NCBI GenBank assembly: GCA_030594665.1 | Contig: JAUVET010000063.1 | Coordinates: 1-7,320, forward strand | Source of the DNA: Methanosarcinaceae archaeon | GTDB lineage: Archaea > Halobacteriota > Methanosarcinia > Methanosarcinales > Methanosarcinaceae | Direction: 5' to 3' | Length of the DNA: 7,320 nt | Part shown: in pieces, positions 1-5,541 of the stretch | How positions within the stretch are numbered: position 1 is the stretch's first letter | Layout of the letters: each line of letters begins with the position of its first letter | Program-made: the position numbers and the translations under genes | The notes under the pieces: model-generated | Told to the model about the DNA's origin: nothing | Databases searched by the model: none | Seen by the model: only the letters and a program-made list of their open reading frames with translations

Positions 1-1
1 T

Positions 2-82
2 GATGAAATTGCCCAAGTATTAGAGATGAGTAGGTCTCTTGTACAAGAATACATAAATATTTTAAATGAGGAGGAAGATTAA
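2..82 (+). CDS. C-terminal end of an HTH protein, DUF1670-like (5' partial)
   Basis: Only the last 26 codons are inside the window, read in frame 2 and ending at TAA 80-82. The peptide has the form of a helix-turn-helix: DEIAQVLEMS is the first helix with its turn (A-x-x-L-x-x-S spacing), RSLVQEYINIL is the recognition-type helix, and an acidic EEED tail follows. This 'IA..L..S..LV.EY' ending is what I remember from the C-terminus of DUF1670 proteins, a family common in Methanosarcinales and of unknown function. The HTH shape is seen directly. The family name is recall and could be wrong, because many resolvase-like and sigma-like HTHs look similar. Nothing upstream is visible, so total length and start are unknown. 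The codons for EEED also form a strong GGAGG purine tract directly before an overlapping ATG at 82. Confidence 0.55.
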   Translation, partial: DEIAQVLEMSRSLVQEYINILNEEED

Positions 83-180
83 TGAATGTGATGAATTACG
101 GCAAGTGTAGAGACCTATCGGTCAAATGGGAGTATAGTAAAACATATACTACGAGAAAAATCTCCCTCCGGTCGATTTAA
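82..180 (+). CDS. possible 32-residue coupled small ORF after the HTH gene
   Basis: An ATG at 82-84 overlaps the TAA stop of the upstream gene (TAATG) and lies 7 bases after GGAGG (70-74), so translation could restart here. The frame runs 32 codons to TAA at 178-180 and gives a basic peptide beginning MNVMNYGKCRDLS and ending RKISLRSI. I do not recognise it, and it has no obvious helix, membrane segment or metal motif apart from one Cys. The purine tract is also the coding sequence for the acidic tail of the preceding protein, so the good start signal may be accidental. Treat it as a weak candidate. Confidence 0.18.
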   Translation: MNVMNYGKCRDLSVKWEYSKTYTTRKISLRSI

Positions 181-187
181 CTCAAAC

Positions 188-210
188 TATATAATTCGAT
201 AAATTATATA
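188..210. repeat. 9-bp perfect AT-only inverted repeat
   Basis: TATATAATT at 188-196 and AATTATATA at 202-210 are exact reverse complements around a 5-base CGATA loop. It lies in the spacer between two convergent genes. It could be a weak transcript-end hairpin for either strand or a protein-binding palindrome. There is no T tract after it on the + strand. Confidence 0.45.
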
Positions 211-212
211 CT

Positions 213-263
213 ATTAAAAAATAACCGGATTGACAAATACCGCCTCTCAGCCGCCTTTGTCAA
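213..263 (-). terminator. likely terminator of the usp-CBS transcript
   Basis: Read on the minus strand, about 20 bases after the stop of the CBS gene there is an 8-bp perfect stem. TTGACAAA at 256-263 (minus strand) pairs with TTTGTCAA at 230-237, with an 18-base GC-rich loop containing two GGCGG copies. About 8 bases later a T-rich tract follows (TTATTTTTT in minus-strand sense, 216-224). Archaeal termination depends mainly on the U tract, which fits here. The hairpin may add stability to the 3' end. Confidence 0.5.
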
Positions 264-284
264 CTGATACCAATAATTAACGAT

Positions 285-1136
285 CTAATAATTAGTGAGT
301 GCCTTCAACAGATCGCGGTCCCGAAGGATACCCAGCAATTTCCGGTTTGCATTCACAACTGGCATCTGGTCGATCTTACTGCGTTTCATCTTGCGTGCGC
401 AGTCACTGACCCCTGAAATTGATGCCGCGGTGATTGGATCTTTCACCATTATATCCTTTGCAAGAATATTTGGAACCTTTATCCTTGAGACACTGTAATA
501 AATGCTCATAGTATCCCTCATGGATTCCCATGTCCATGCATCATCATCTGCACCTGCAGACATATCAGACATCTCCACAGTGTCCTCAATAACACTTGCA
601 CTGATAATGTCACGATCAGATATTATTCCAACAAGATCCAGATTAGAATCAAGGACCGGAGCAGCTTTGACATGTGCAAGCTCCATAACCCTCGCCACAA
701 CAGGAAGAGGTGTTTCATTCCACACAGGTACAACACCATTGTTCAGGTATTGCCCGATCGGCTCTGACATATTCAGGTCAGCCATCGACCCGATTAGATC
801 AGCGATCGTCACAAGCCCTACAAGTTTGTCGTTTTCCACTACAGGCAACCTTCTTATCCTATTGTCAAGTAAGAGCCTTGCTGCATCAGTAATGTCAGCA
901 TCAGGTGCAATGGTAGTAGGATCACGTGCCATGAGTAGTGCAAGTTGTTCCTCTTCGGGTTTTTTAAGTAAATTTGTACGGGTTACAAGCCCAACAACCT
1001 TATTGTCTTTAAGTACCGGAACACCGGAAATGTGTTTATCCTTTAATATCTTGAGAACTTCATCTCTTGAACCGGGCAGAGTTGCACATGTAACATCCCT
1101 GACCATGATCTCTTCAATAATCGTGTTTTTTGGCAT
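285..1136 (-). CDS. protein of four CBS domains
   Basis: Cytosolic regulatory protein of 283 residues made almost entirely of CBS (Bateman) repeats, which bind adenine nucleotides or S-adenosyl compounds and report energy or methylation state. The four repeats cover about residues 8-60, 67-118, 128-182 and 226-282. Each has the strand-helix ending typical of the fold: GLVTRTNLL (49-57), GLVTIADLI (107-115), GIISDRDII (170-178) and GILRDRDLL (269-277). The third and fourth are separated by an acidic linker of about 43 residues (183-225, with ADDDA). There is no enzymatic or DNA-binding domain, so it presumably acts on a partner. I start it at ATG 1136 because GAGGTGA (1145-1151) lies 8 bases before it. 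An upstream in-frame ATG at 1166 would place that ribosome site inside the gene. It follows the UspA gene by 32 bases on the same strand, and the two are probably co-transcribed. The domain call is firm. The ligand and partner are unknown. Confidence 0.93.
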   Translation of the reverse strand: MPKNTIIEEIMVRDVTCATLPGSRDEVLKILKDKHISGVPVLKDNKVVGLVTRTNLLKKPEEEQLALLMARDPTTIAPDADITDAARLLLDNRIRRLPVVENDKLVGLVTIADLIGSMADLNMSEPIGQYLNNGVVPVWNETPLPVVARVMELAHVKAAPVLDSNLDLVGIISDRDIISASVIEDTVEMSDMSAGADDDAWTWESMRDTMSIYYSVSRIKVPNILAKDIMVKDPITAASISGVSDCARKMKRSKIDQMPVVNANRKLLGILRDRDLLKALTNY

Positions 1137-1144
1137 GTTTTTTT

Positions 1145-1151
1145 TCACCTC
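1145..1151 (-). promoter_or_regulatory. Shine-Dalgarno site that fixes the CBS-protein start
   Basis: GAGGTGA on the minus strand, followed by AAAAAAAC and then ATG (1136-1134). It decides between the 283-residue start and the 10-residue longer alternative at 1166, whose extra codons would include this site. Confidence 0.8.
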
Positions 1152-1168
1152 ACGAAATAAAAACAAGT

Positions 1169-1627
1169 TTATTTTTCTTCCTTCGAGCTTCCACGTACCA
1201 CAAGTACAGGCACATTGGAATTACGTGTGACCTTCTCTGCCACACTGCCAAGCAAAAATCGGTCCAAGCCACCCTTACCAAGCGTGCCCAACACAATCAG
1301 GTCAATGTCATTATTATGTGCAAACTCAATGATCTCATTACTTGGATGTCCTTCAAGCACCGATTCTTCGATCTCAATTCCTGATCCTTTTGCATCTTCA
1401 ACGATCTTATGAGTCGCCTCTGCACCTTCTTTTTGCAGAAGCTCATACATAATTTCCCACCCTGAATCCATTGGAATAGAGGCAAATGCCGCTGTATCAA
1501 CCACATACACAACATTTACTTTCGCACCGCTCAATTTTGCGAGTTCAATACCATATGAAACTGCTTTTTTGTTTGGTTCCGACCCATCGGTTGTTATCAA
1601 AATTTTCTTGTATAATTCACTGCTCAT
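1169..1627 (-). CDS. universal stress protein, UspA family, ATP-binding type
   Basis: A 152-residue single-domain Usp protein of normal family length with a Rossmann-like alpha/beta fold. The N-terminal strand and ATP-contacting Asp are in KKILITTDGS (Asp14). The C-terminal nucleotide signature G-x2-G-x9-G-S is intact (G114, G117, G127, S128, within VLGTLGKGGLDRFLLGS), followed by the final strand NVPVLVV. This marks the ATP-binding class (as in MJ0577) rather than the non-binding UspA class. It is expected to be a cytosolic dimer. I chose ATG 1627 because GGAGAGGG (1632-1639) lies just upstream. A 7-residue longer start at 1648 is possible but would contain that site. The CBS-domain gene follows 32 bases downstream, so both adenine-nucleotide sensors are probably made from one mRNA. 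A TATA-like element lies about 55-65 bases upstream of the start. Confidence 0.95.
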   Translation of the reverse strand: MSSELYKKILITTDGSEPNKKAVSYGIELAKLSGAKVNVVYVVDTAAFASIPMDSGWEIMYELLQKEGAEATHKIVEDAKGSGIEIEESVLEGHPSNEIIEFAHNNDIDLIVLGTLGKGGLDRFLLGSVAEKVTRNSNVPVLVVRGSSKEEK

Positions 1628-1679
1628 ATTTCCCTCTCCATTATCCAAATTTTTAAGTTTAGCTCTAACTTCAAGTTAA

Positions 1680-1694
1680 AATTTATATTCGAAG
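1680..1694 (-). promoter_or_regulatory. candidate TATA/BRE promoter of the usp-CBS pair
   Basis: On the minus strand the sequence reads TTCGAATATAAATTT, a purine-rich BRE-like CGAA directly followed by a TATAAAT box. Transcription would be expected to start about 25 bases downstream, near 1660, leaving a leader of about 30 bases with the GGAGAGGG site. A tandem ATGTATAA repeat (about 1696-1711) overlaps the end of the amidohydrolase gene and is an alternative TATA source. Confidence 0.45.
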
Positions 1695-1703
1695 TTTATA
1701 CAT

Positions 1704-2816
1704 TTATACATTTATTATAGATAAAATGTCGTCCGGTCTTGCCCGCCTAACAATCCCACTTAGCGGATCCTGAATATTTGAAAGATTATTTGAATTTCCA
1801 TTGAGAACCATAAGATGCGCCCTGTTTCCTATTTCAATTGAACCAAAACCATCAAGCCCTAATATTTGACTCCCATTAAGCGCACACATCATAAATACTT
1901 GTCTGTCATCAAGCCCGAATATCTTTGACAGGATTTCCATTTCTGAAAACATATTGGTAGAATTAAGCATAACATTGTCGGTTCCAACCCCAACTTTAAT
2001 TCCTGCCTCGATCATATCGCATATCGGTGCCATTCCAACCCCTGTCACAAAATTCGAGCGTGGACAAACAACCACAGGCACACCGGCATCAGCCATCATT
2101 AAAATATCACTCTTGTTGGCATGTGTCATATGGATCAACATATCCGGTTTCAATGACAGTGCATTTTCAATATCCGTGCGATCTTTCTCTCCTGCGTGGA
2201 TGGCGAATGATCGTTTTTGCTCCCTCGTATATTTGACAATTTCCTTAACCATTCCAAAATCCATGTCATTTACCCCACTAATTCCAATTCCATCCGCATT
2301 CCTGAGTACCCTGTCAACCTCGCCAAGTACGTCCCCGATCTTTGCATCGGGCTTGCCAGGTCTGCCAAATGCCAATGATCCGATGTCAAGATCACCTATC
2401 GCTTCTTTCAATGCCAATACGCCAACAACCCCGCCTTCCCGAAAATCCGCAAATGCACACGTACCGGTAGTGATCATATCCAAAATAGTACTCCTCATGC
2501 TTTCAACAAGTGCCTGATACGAAGTACGTCGTAAAATCCGGTGTTTAAGACCATTCGGGGGGCGGACAAGTGAATCAAGGTCACGTATCACAGTAGGTCC
2601 CACACAACTGCCAAGTGATGGGTCTTTACATACAGAATCCCCTATATGGGTATGGGAATTTACAAAACAAGGTGCTATAATGGTTCCTGTATTTGATGGT
2701 TCTTCACCGATCTCGGATATGATCCCGTCTTTTAAGCAAATGTAACCATCAATAGGTTCGAACTCCGTACCAACAATTATTGTTCCGGATATTATTTGTT
2801 CACAGGATGACGCCAT
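1704..2816 (-). CDS. metal-dependent amidohydrolase, deaminase/chlorohydrolase group
   Basis: A 370-residue cytosolic TIM-barrel enzyme of the amidohydrolase superfamily, in the group that holds S-adenosylhomocysteine/5'-deoxyadenosine deaminases and the atrazine (TrzN/AtzA-like) chlorohydrolases. A short N-terminal beta-sandwich (about 1-48, with DGYICLKDGIISEIGE) precedes the barrel. Metal and catalytic residues are visible in order: H55-x-H57 in VNSHTHIGD, H207 and E210 in FAIHAGE, H229 and H232 in IHMTHAN, and D280 in GVGTDNVML. The PRSN segment (252-255) is typical of the deaminase group. The C-terminal sandwich strand GNRAHLMVLN follows. It is shorter than the roughly 420-residue archaeal DadD/MtaD enzymes, and Asn rather than Gly or Ser follows the catalytic Asp, so I do not assign a substrate. 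A GTG lies directly before the chosen ATG, and either could start it. No ribosome site is visible, which would fit a leaderless message. It stands alone between intergenic spacers. Confidence 0.88.
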   Translation of the reverse strand: MASSCEQIISGTIIVGTEFEPIDGYICLKDGIISEIGEEPSNTGTIIAPCFVNSHTHIGDSVCKDPSLGSCVGPTVIRDLDSLVRPPNGLKHRILRRTSYQALVESMRSTILDMITTGTCAFADFREGGVVGVLALKEAIGDLDIGSLAFGRPGKPDAKIGDVLGEVDRVLRNADGIGISGVNDMDFGMVKEIVKYTREQKRSFAIHAGEKDRTDIENALSLKPDMLIHMTHANKSDILMMADAGVPVVVCPRSNFVTGVGMAPICDMIEAGIKVGVGTDNVMLNSTNMFSEMEILSKIFGLDDRQVFMMCALNGSQILGLDGFGSIEIGNRAHLMVLNGNSNNLSNIQDPLSGIVRRARPDDILSIINV

Positions 2817-2839
2817 CACAAAATAATTGTCATAATGGT

Positions 2840-2849
2840 TGATATAGGT
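2840..2849 (-). promoter_or_regulatory. possible promoter of the amidohydrolase gene
   Basis: The minus strand reads CTATATCAAC here, a weak TATA-like box centred about 28 bases before the ATG at 2816. With no Shine-Dalgarno sequence in between, the spacing would place the transcript start at or near the start codon, as in leaderless archaeal mRNAs. The match to a TATA box is poor, so this rests mostly on spacing. Confidence 0.25.
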
Positions 2850-2882
2850 ACTTGTTGGAGGTTGGTTAGATGTAGTGGATAG

Positions 2883-3124
2883 TATTCAATTCCCGATACC
2901 TTCGAATACATATCGATCTTTTCAGGAATGTCACTGGAAAAAGCTTCTATGCCGATATGATTTGAGGTGTCTATGTCGCTTGGTGCGTTTCCGAGCTGGG
3001 TTGATGAGGATGTTGTTTTTGATTACAAATATTTGGATATGTTATGTGAAGGATTGGGGTTGTAGTTGTAAAACAGAGCCTTGAAAGTGTGATGTTCAGG
3101 GTGGCACTTTTCATGACATCTTAA
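2883..3124 (+). pseudogene. possible decayed + strand reading frame, unidentified
   Basis: The 340 bases between the amidohydrolase and the next gene contain no intact gene. One + strand frame reads protein-like across a stop. Codons 2883-2957 give SIPDTFEYISIFSGMSLEKA and then SMPI, TGA follows at 2958, and the same frame continues 2961-3062 with SMSLGAFPSWVDEDVVFDYK and then YLDMLCEGLGL up to TAG 3063. Overlapping this end, a frame shifted by one base continues VVVVKQSLESVMFRVALFMT to TAA 3122. One stop plus one frameshift would restore a run of about 75 residues. I do not recognise the protein. A separate 30-codon ORF (ATG 2973, preceded by GAGGTG) could instead be a real micro-gene. The minus strand also has an open frame here (2816-3022) that ends in TGATG with the amidohydrolase start, so chance openness is a real alternative. 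Confidence 0.22.
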
Positions 3125-3158
3125 AATCGTGTTCGGTTTCCCACATTATCTTCAACAT
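3111..3158 (-). CDS. possible 15-residue ORF coupled to the small basic protein
   Basis: The ATG at 3158-3156 overlaps the TGA stop (3160-3158) of the 85-residue gene as TGATG, and the frame ends at TGA 3113-3111. The peptide is MLKIMWETEHDFKMS. No separate ribosome site is needed if translation is coupled. At this length it may be chance. It is noted because the other end of the same gene has the same arrangement. Confidence 0.12.
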   Translation of the reverse strand: MLKIMWETEHDFKMS

Positions 3159-3415
3159 CATTTAAACAAGTCACGTTTATCCCCAATACCCCGAAGTCTC
3201 CTTATTTTCTCCATCCCGGCTTCTGTTTTAGAGAGCCTCTCATAGAACCTGTTTGCCATTATGATCTGTGAATCAACAAGAGGTCCGACCTGCTTGATCC
3301 AGACAGAACGAGGGTGCGTCTTTACAAAATTCGCCCACCTCTTAACCTGCTCAGCGTGTGTACGATCTCTCTGTTCACTTGATCTGGCAGGGGGTTGTGT
3401 GCTTTTCATCACCAT
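3158..3415 (-). CDS. small basic helical protein, unknown function
   Basis: An 85-residue (from ATG 3415) or 83-residue (from ATG 3409) protein I cannot assign. It is strongly basic and probably soluble, with no membrane segment, signal peptide or Cys/His cluster. After a polar N-terminus (about 1-18) it is predicted mostly helical: THAEQVKRWANFVKTH (19-34), then a middle segment with W39 and LVDSQIIMANRFYERLSKTE (46-65), then EKIRRLRGI near the C-terminus. The regular placement of Trp, Phe, Tyr and Leu suggests a folded helical bundle, and the amino-acid pattern is clearly coding-like. No ribosome site lies directly before 3415 or 3409. The good AGGTGA (3440-3445) instead serves a tiny upstream ORF whose stop overlaps ATG 3409. 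It is divergent from hisS and separated from it by about 360 bases. Confidence 0.65.
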   Translation of the reverse strand: MVMKSTQPPARSSEQRDRTHAEQVKRWANFVKTHPRSVWIKQVGPLVDSQIIMANRFYERLSKTEAGMEKIRRLRGIGDKRDLFK

Positions 3416-3435
3416 GAATATCGTTCTCTGATCAT
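3409..3435 (-). promoter_or_regulatory. 8-codon upstream ORF with the only good ribosome site
   Basis: On the minus strand AGGTGA (3440-3445) is followed 4 bases later by ATG 3435, which opens MIRERYSW and stops at TGA 3411-3409. That stop overlaps the ATG at 3409 of the small basic protein (TGATG). The arrangement suggests translational coupling through a leader peptide, or an N-terminus shifted out of frame by a recent indel. The main frame cannot use this site directly because a TGA at 3442-3440 closes it upstream. Confidence 0.35.
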
Positions 3436-3651
3436 TAAATCACCTGCAAATATAATGTTGTTGTAGTTTAAAATGCTTTCATATCGAGATTACACAGCGA
3501 ACTCCTGACATCGAAACAATAAAATATATTACTCTTAAGCAGTATCCAACCAGACAAGTAAATCCAATTTGAATTTCCCCCTTACATTTAGGGGTGGCTT
3601 CGCGATTCAGGATATATCACCAAAAATTGAATCATACTGCCTGAATTAATG

Positions 3652-3678
3652 GACAGGATTAACAGGATGCACAGGATG
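3652..3678 (+). repeat. three tandem ACAGGAT 9-mers, dispersed-repeat type
   Basis: Three adjacent 9-base units read GACAGGATT, AACAGGATG and CACAGGATG, sharing the core ACAGGAT. As I recall, short runs of this motif (complement: ATCCTGT spaced by 9) occur as intergenic repeats in many unrelated bacteria and archaea, including methanogens, and have no assigned function. The unit length of three codons gives spurious D-R-I-N-R-M type translations. It sits alone in the spacer about 115 bases before hisS. Confidence 0.75.
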
Positions 3679-3727
3679 AAAATTGAGATTAACATCCAGT
3701 AAATTCCGTCTAATATTTATCCACATA

Positions 3728-3741
3728 CGAAGATATAATCT
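3728..3741 (+). promoter_or_regulatory. candidate hisS promoter (BRE + TATA)
   Basis: CGAAGATATAATCT combines a purine-rich BRE-like CGAAG with a TATAAT-like box. Initiation would be expected about 25 bases downstream, near 3760, giving a leader of about 30 bases. A second TATA-like stretch (TAATATTTAT, about 3712-3721) is the alternative. Only a weak AGGA (3779-3782) precedes the hisS ATG. The same promoter probably drives the membrane-protein genes downstream of hisS. Confidence 0.4.
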
Positions 3742-3792
3742 TAAACTCACAACCAATCATATCACTAATTCACACATCAGGACACGACCCAA

Positions 3793-5022
3793 ATGAAGAT
3801 CAACAGACCAAGAGGAACAAGGGACTTTTTGCCGGAAGTCACTGCACGCAGAAGACATGTCGAAAACAAAATGCGGGAAGTAGTCAAAAACTGGGGATAC
3901 GGCGAGATCATCACGCCAACGTTTGAGCATCTGGACCTGTTCACCCTCAGATCAGGCGAGGGTATTATCGGTGAACTGTACAATTTTACGGATAAAGGCG
4001 ACAGGGAGATGACACTTCGTCCTGAACTGACCGCACCGGTTATGCGCATGTATGTAAATGAGATGCAGGCGACCCAAAAACCTCTCAAGTTGTTCTATTT
4101 CGAGAACTGTTTCAGGTATGAGCGTCCCCAGAAAGGACGGTTCAGGGAATTCTGGCAGTTCGGCGTAGAAATAATAGGAAGCAGCAGGTCGGATGCTGAT
4201 GCGGAGGTCATAGCGCTTGCTACGAACATGCTTGGTTCAGCCGGAATAAAAGGCGACCTGCATGTCGGACATCTTGGCATCATACGCCACATATTAGGTG
4301 TACTGGAAACCGAACAACAGAGCCAGATCATGCGGCTTGTTGATAAAAAGGACGACACAGGACTGGATGATTATCTGGAACAGATCAATGCACCTGCCGA
4401 CCTCCGGCTAGATCTTCTTGAACTCATCTGCCTGACAGGAAATGATGCTGTCGAAAAAGCACGTGATGTCATAGGTGACATTCCCGAGCTTGATACATTC
4501 AAAGAACTGCTCACACTTCTTGATGCTTACGGGATCAACTACAATGTGGATTTTGGCATTGCCAGGGGGCTTGACTACTACACAGGAATGGTCTTTGAGA
4601 TATATGCTGAAGGACTCGGTGCACAGAATCAGGTATGCGGCGGCGGTTCATACAACCTGATCAAACTCTTTGGCGGCGGAGATATCCCGTCAACCGGATT
4701 TGGGATCGGGTTTGACCGCATAATGGAGATATGTGATGTCAAAGCTGACGAGCCAAAAAAGGTTGTTGTAATTTCAACCGATTCAGTTCGTCTCGATGCG
4801 ATCAAGATCGCAAATGAGATCAGACGTGTTACACCCGTTCATCTCGATATTATGAAACGCAACTTCAAGGCGCAAATGTCCTATGCAAATCACATTGGTG
4901 CAGACTGCACAGTGATAGTTGGTGAGCGTGAACTTGAGGCTGGAAAGGTCACGTTCAAAGATATGGTATCAGGTGAACAATCGCTTTTGAGCGTAGAAGA
5001 AGTTATCCAAAAACTATCCTGA
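3793..5022 (+). CDS. hisS: histidyl-tRNA synthetase
   Basis: Class II aminoacyl-tRNA synthetase that charges tRNA-His with histidine in the cytosol. At 409 residues it is normal for the compact archaeal form. Motif 1 region: PRGTRDFLP (6-14). [14 protein letters not shown] (74-87) follows. Motif 2: [18 protein letters not shown] (107-124) with its ATP-binding Arg. Histidine-A loop: ARGLDYYTG (257-265) with Arg259. CGGGSYN lies at 282-288, and motif 3 GFGIGFDRI at 302-310 carries the second ATP-binding Arg. The C-terminal anticodon-binding domain spans about 322-409 (VVVISTD, then [11 protein letters not shown]). All key motifs are intact. ATG 3793 is the natural start, because [12 protein letters not shown] aligns with family N-termini. 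The ribosome site is weak (AGGA 10 bases upstream). A pilus-like membrane-protein gene starts 15 bases after its stop, so a shared transcript is likely. Confidence 0.98.
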   Translation: MKINRPRGTRDFLPEVTARRRHVENKMREVVKNWGYGEIITPTFEHLDLFTLRSGEGIIGELYNFTDKGDREMTLRPELTAPVMRMYVNEMQATQKPLKLFYFENCFRYERPQKGRFREFWQFGVEIIGSSRSDADAEVIALATNMLGSAGIKGDLHVGHLGIIRHILGVLETEQQSQIMRLVDKKDDTGLDDYLEQINAPADLRLDLLELICLTGNDAVEKARDVIGDIPELDTFKELLTLLDAYGINYNVDFGIARGLDYYTGMVFEIYAEGLGAQNQVCGGGSYNLIKLFGGGDIPSTGFGIGFDRIMEICDVKADEPKKVVVISTDSVRLDAIKIANEIRRVTPVHLDIMKRNFKAQMSYANHIGADCTVIVGERELEAGKVTFKDMVSGEQSLLSVEEVIQKLS

Positions 5023-5037
5023 CCTTTGTGTTTTACC

Positions 5038-5523
5038 ATGAAACCATCCCGCAAGTCACTATTCCTTGACGAAAACGCAGTCGATGCGCTCCCTATGAGA
5101 TTCACGGTTGCTGCGATACTCATTGCTATCATAGGAATTATCATGGCGTCGTCTGTTCTGGATCTGATGTCAGCTGCGCGCACGCATGAGGCACAGGCCG
5201 GGATATCGAAGGTTGTATCCAATGCCGAACAGATGTCGTTGCGCGGGGCTGGCAGTGTGGTCACACTTGACATCGATATCCCGAATGACGTTACGGTGGT
5301 ACTTGGTGCGCTGCCGGAAGAGGGTCATTCGTGGCCGCGCGATGCCGGCAATTACTATATCCAGTCCGGCAGCGAACGCAGGGTGTACGAGACAGGAGCA
5401 GCATTTTCAAACATCGGGATGAATGGTTCGGTTGAACTCCCGGAAGGTCCGCACAGGGTGACACTTGAAAGTGTTTACAATTCCGATCACGGTCTGGTGT
5501 TTATTCTGGTTTATGAAACATAG
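5038..5523 (+). CDS. single-helix, pilin-like membrane protein (1 of 4)
   Basis: A 161-residue protein starting 15 bases after hisS. A short charged N-terminus with DENAVDALPM (11-20) precedes one hydrophobic helix (about 22-44, VAAILIAIIGIIMASSV). A heptad-like amphipathic stretch follows (45-67), then a beta-rich extracytoplasmic domain ending in HGLVFILVYE. The layout is that of archaeal type IV pilin-like proteins, and DENAV before the helix recalls the DENAVSP sequence of methanogen pilins. The domain itself I do not recognise. I chose ATG 5038, since an in-frame TTG at 5026 would add four residues and neither has a clear ribosome site, so coupling to hisS translation is likely. It is the first of four similar genes and is probably a minor pilin or assembly partner of a pilus/Tad-like machine. 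That function is inferred from layout and neighbours. Confidence 0.72.
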   Translation: MKPSRKSLFLDENAVDALPMRFTVAAILIAIIGIIMASSVLDLMSAARTHEAQAGISKVVSNAEQMSLRGAGSVVTLDIDIPNDVTVVLGALPEEGHSWPRDAGNYYIQSGSERRVYETGAAFSNIGMNGSVELPEGPHRVTLESVYNSDHGLVFILVYET

Positions 5524-5541
5524 ATGATGGAGTAATTTAAG

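Larger units (their letters stand above)
3436..3792. other. divergent intergenic region of about 357 bases
   Basis: No gene is supported on either strand. It holds minus-strand TATA-like boxes for the small basic protein (TTTTAAAC at about 3466-3473, ATTATATTT at about 3448-3456). It also holds a short imperfect C/G hairpin (CCCCT 3578-3582 with AGGGG 3590-3594), a tandem 9-mer repeat (3652-3678), and + strand promoter elements before hisS. The rest is AT-rich sequence in which I see nothing. Confidence 0.6.

Noticed and set aside
131..150. AGTATA / TATACT inverted repeat as an operator or terminator
   Set aside because: Six AT-rich base pairs with an 8-base loop are expected by chance in such sequence, and no T tract follows.
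502..1230. A long + strand open frame (about 240 codons) opposite the CBS-domain gene
   Set aside because: Its Ser/Thr/Ile-rich translation has no recognisable motif, and it is antisense to a gene with clear CBS domains and a good ribosome site.
2755..2770. GGTTCGAACTCC resembles the T-arm of a tRNA
   Set aside because: It lies inside the amidohydrolase coding sequence, and no matching D-arm, anticodon stem or acceptor stem is found around it.
2835..2957. A TAG at 2880 could be read as pyrrolysine, joining MVDIGTCWRLV to the following frame
   Set aside because: The joined peptide matches no pyrrolysine methyltransferase I know, and the frame stops again at TGA 2958. A plain stop is simpler.
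3111..3120. Minus-strand open frame starting at ATG 3115 and running to about 2972
   Set aside because: The translation is dominated by Thr, Gln, His and Pro, typical of the antisense of coding-like DNA, with no ribosome site or motif.
3577..3594. CCCCT/AGGGG hairpin as a terminator or small RNA end
   Set aside because: The stem is only 5 bp with no T tract after it and no gene leading into it.
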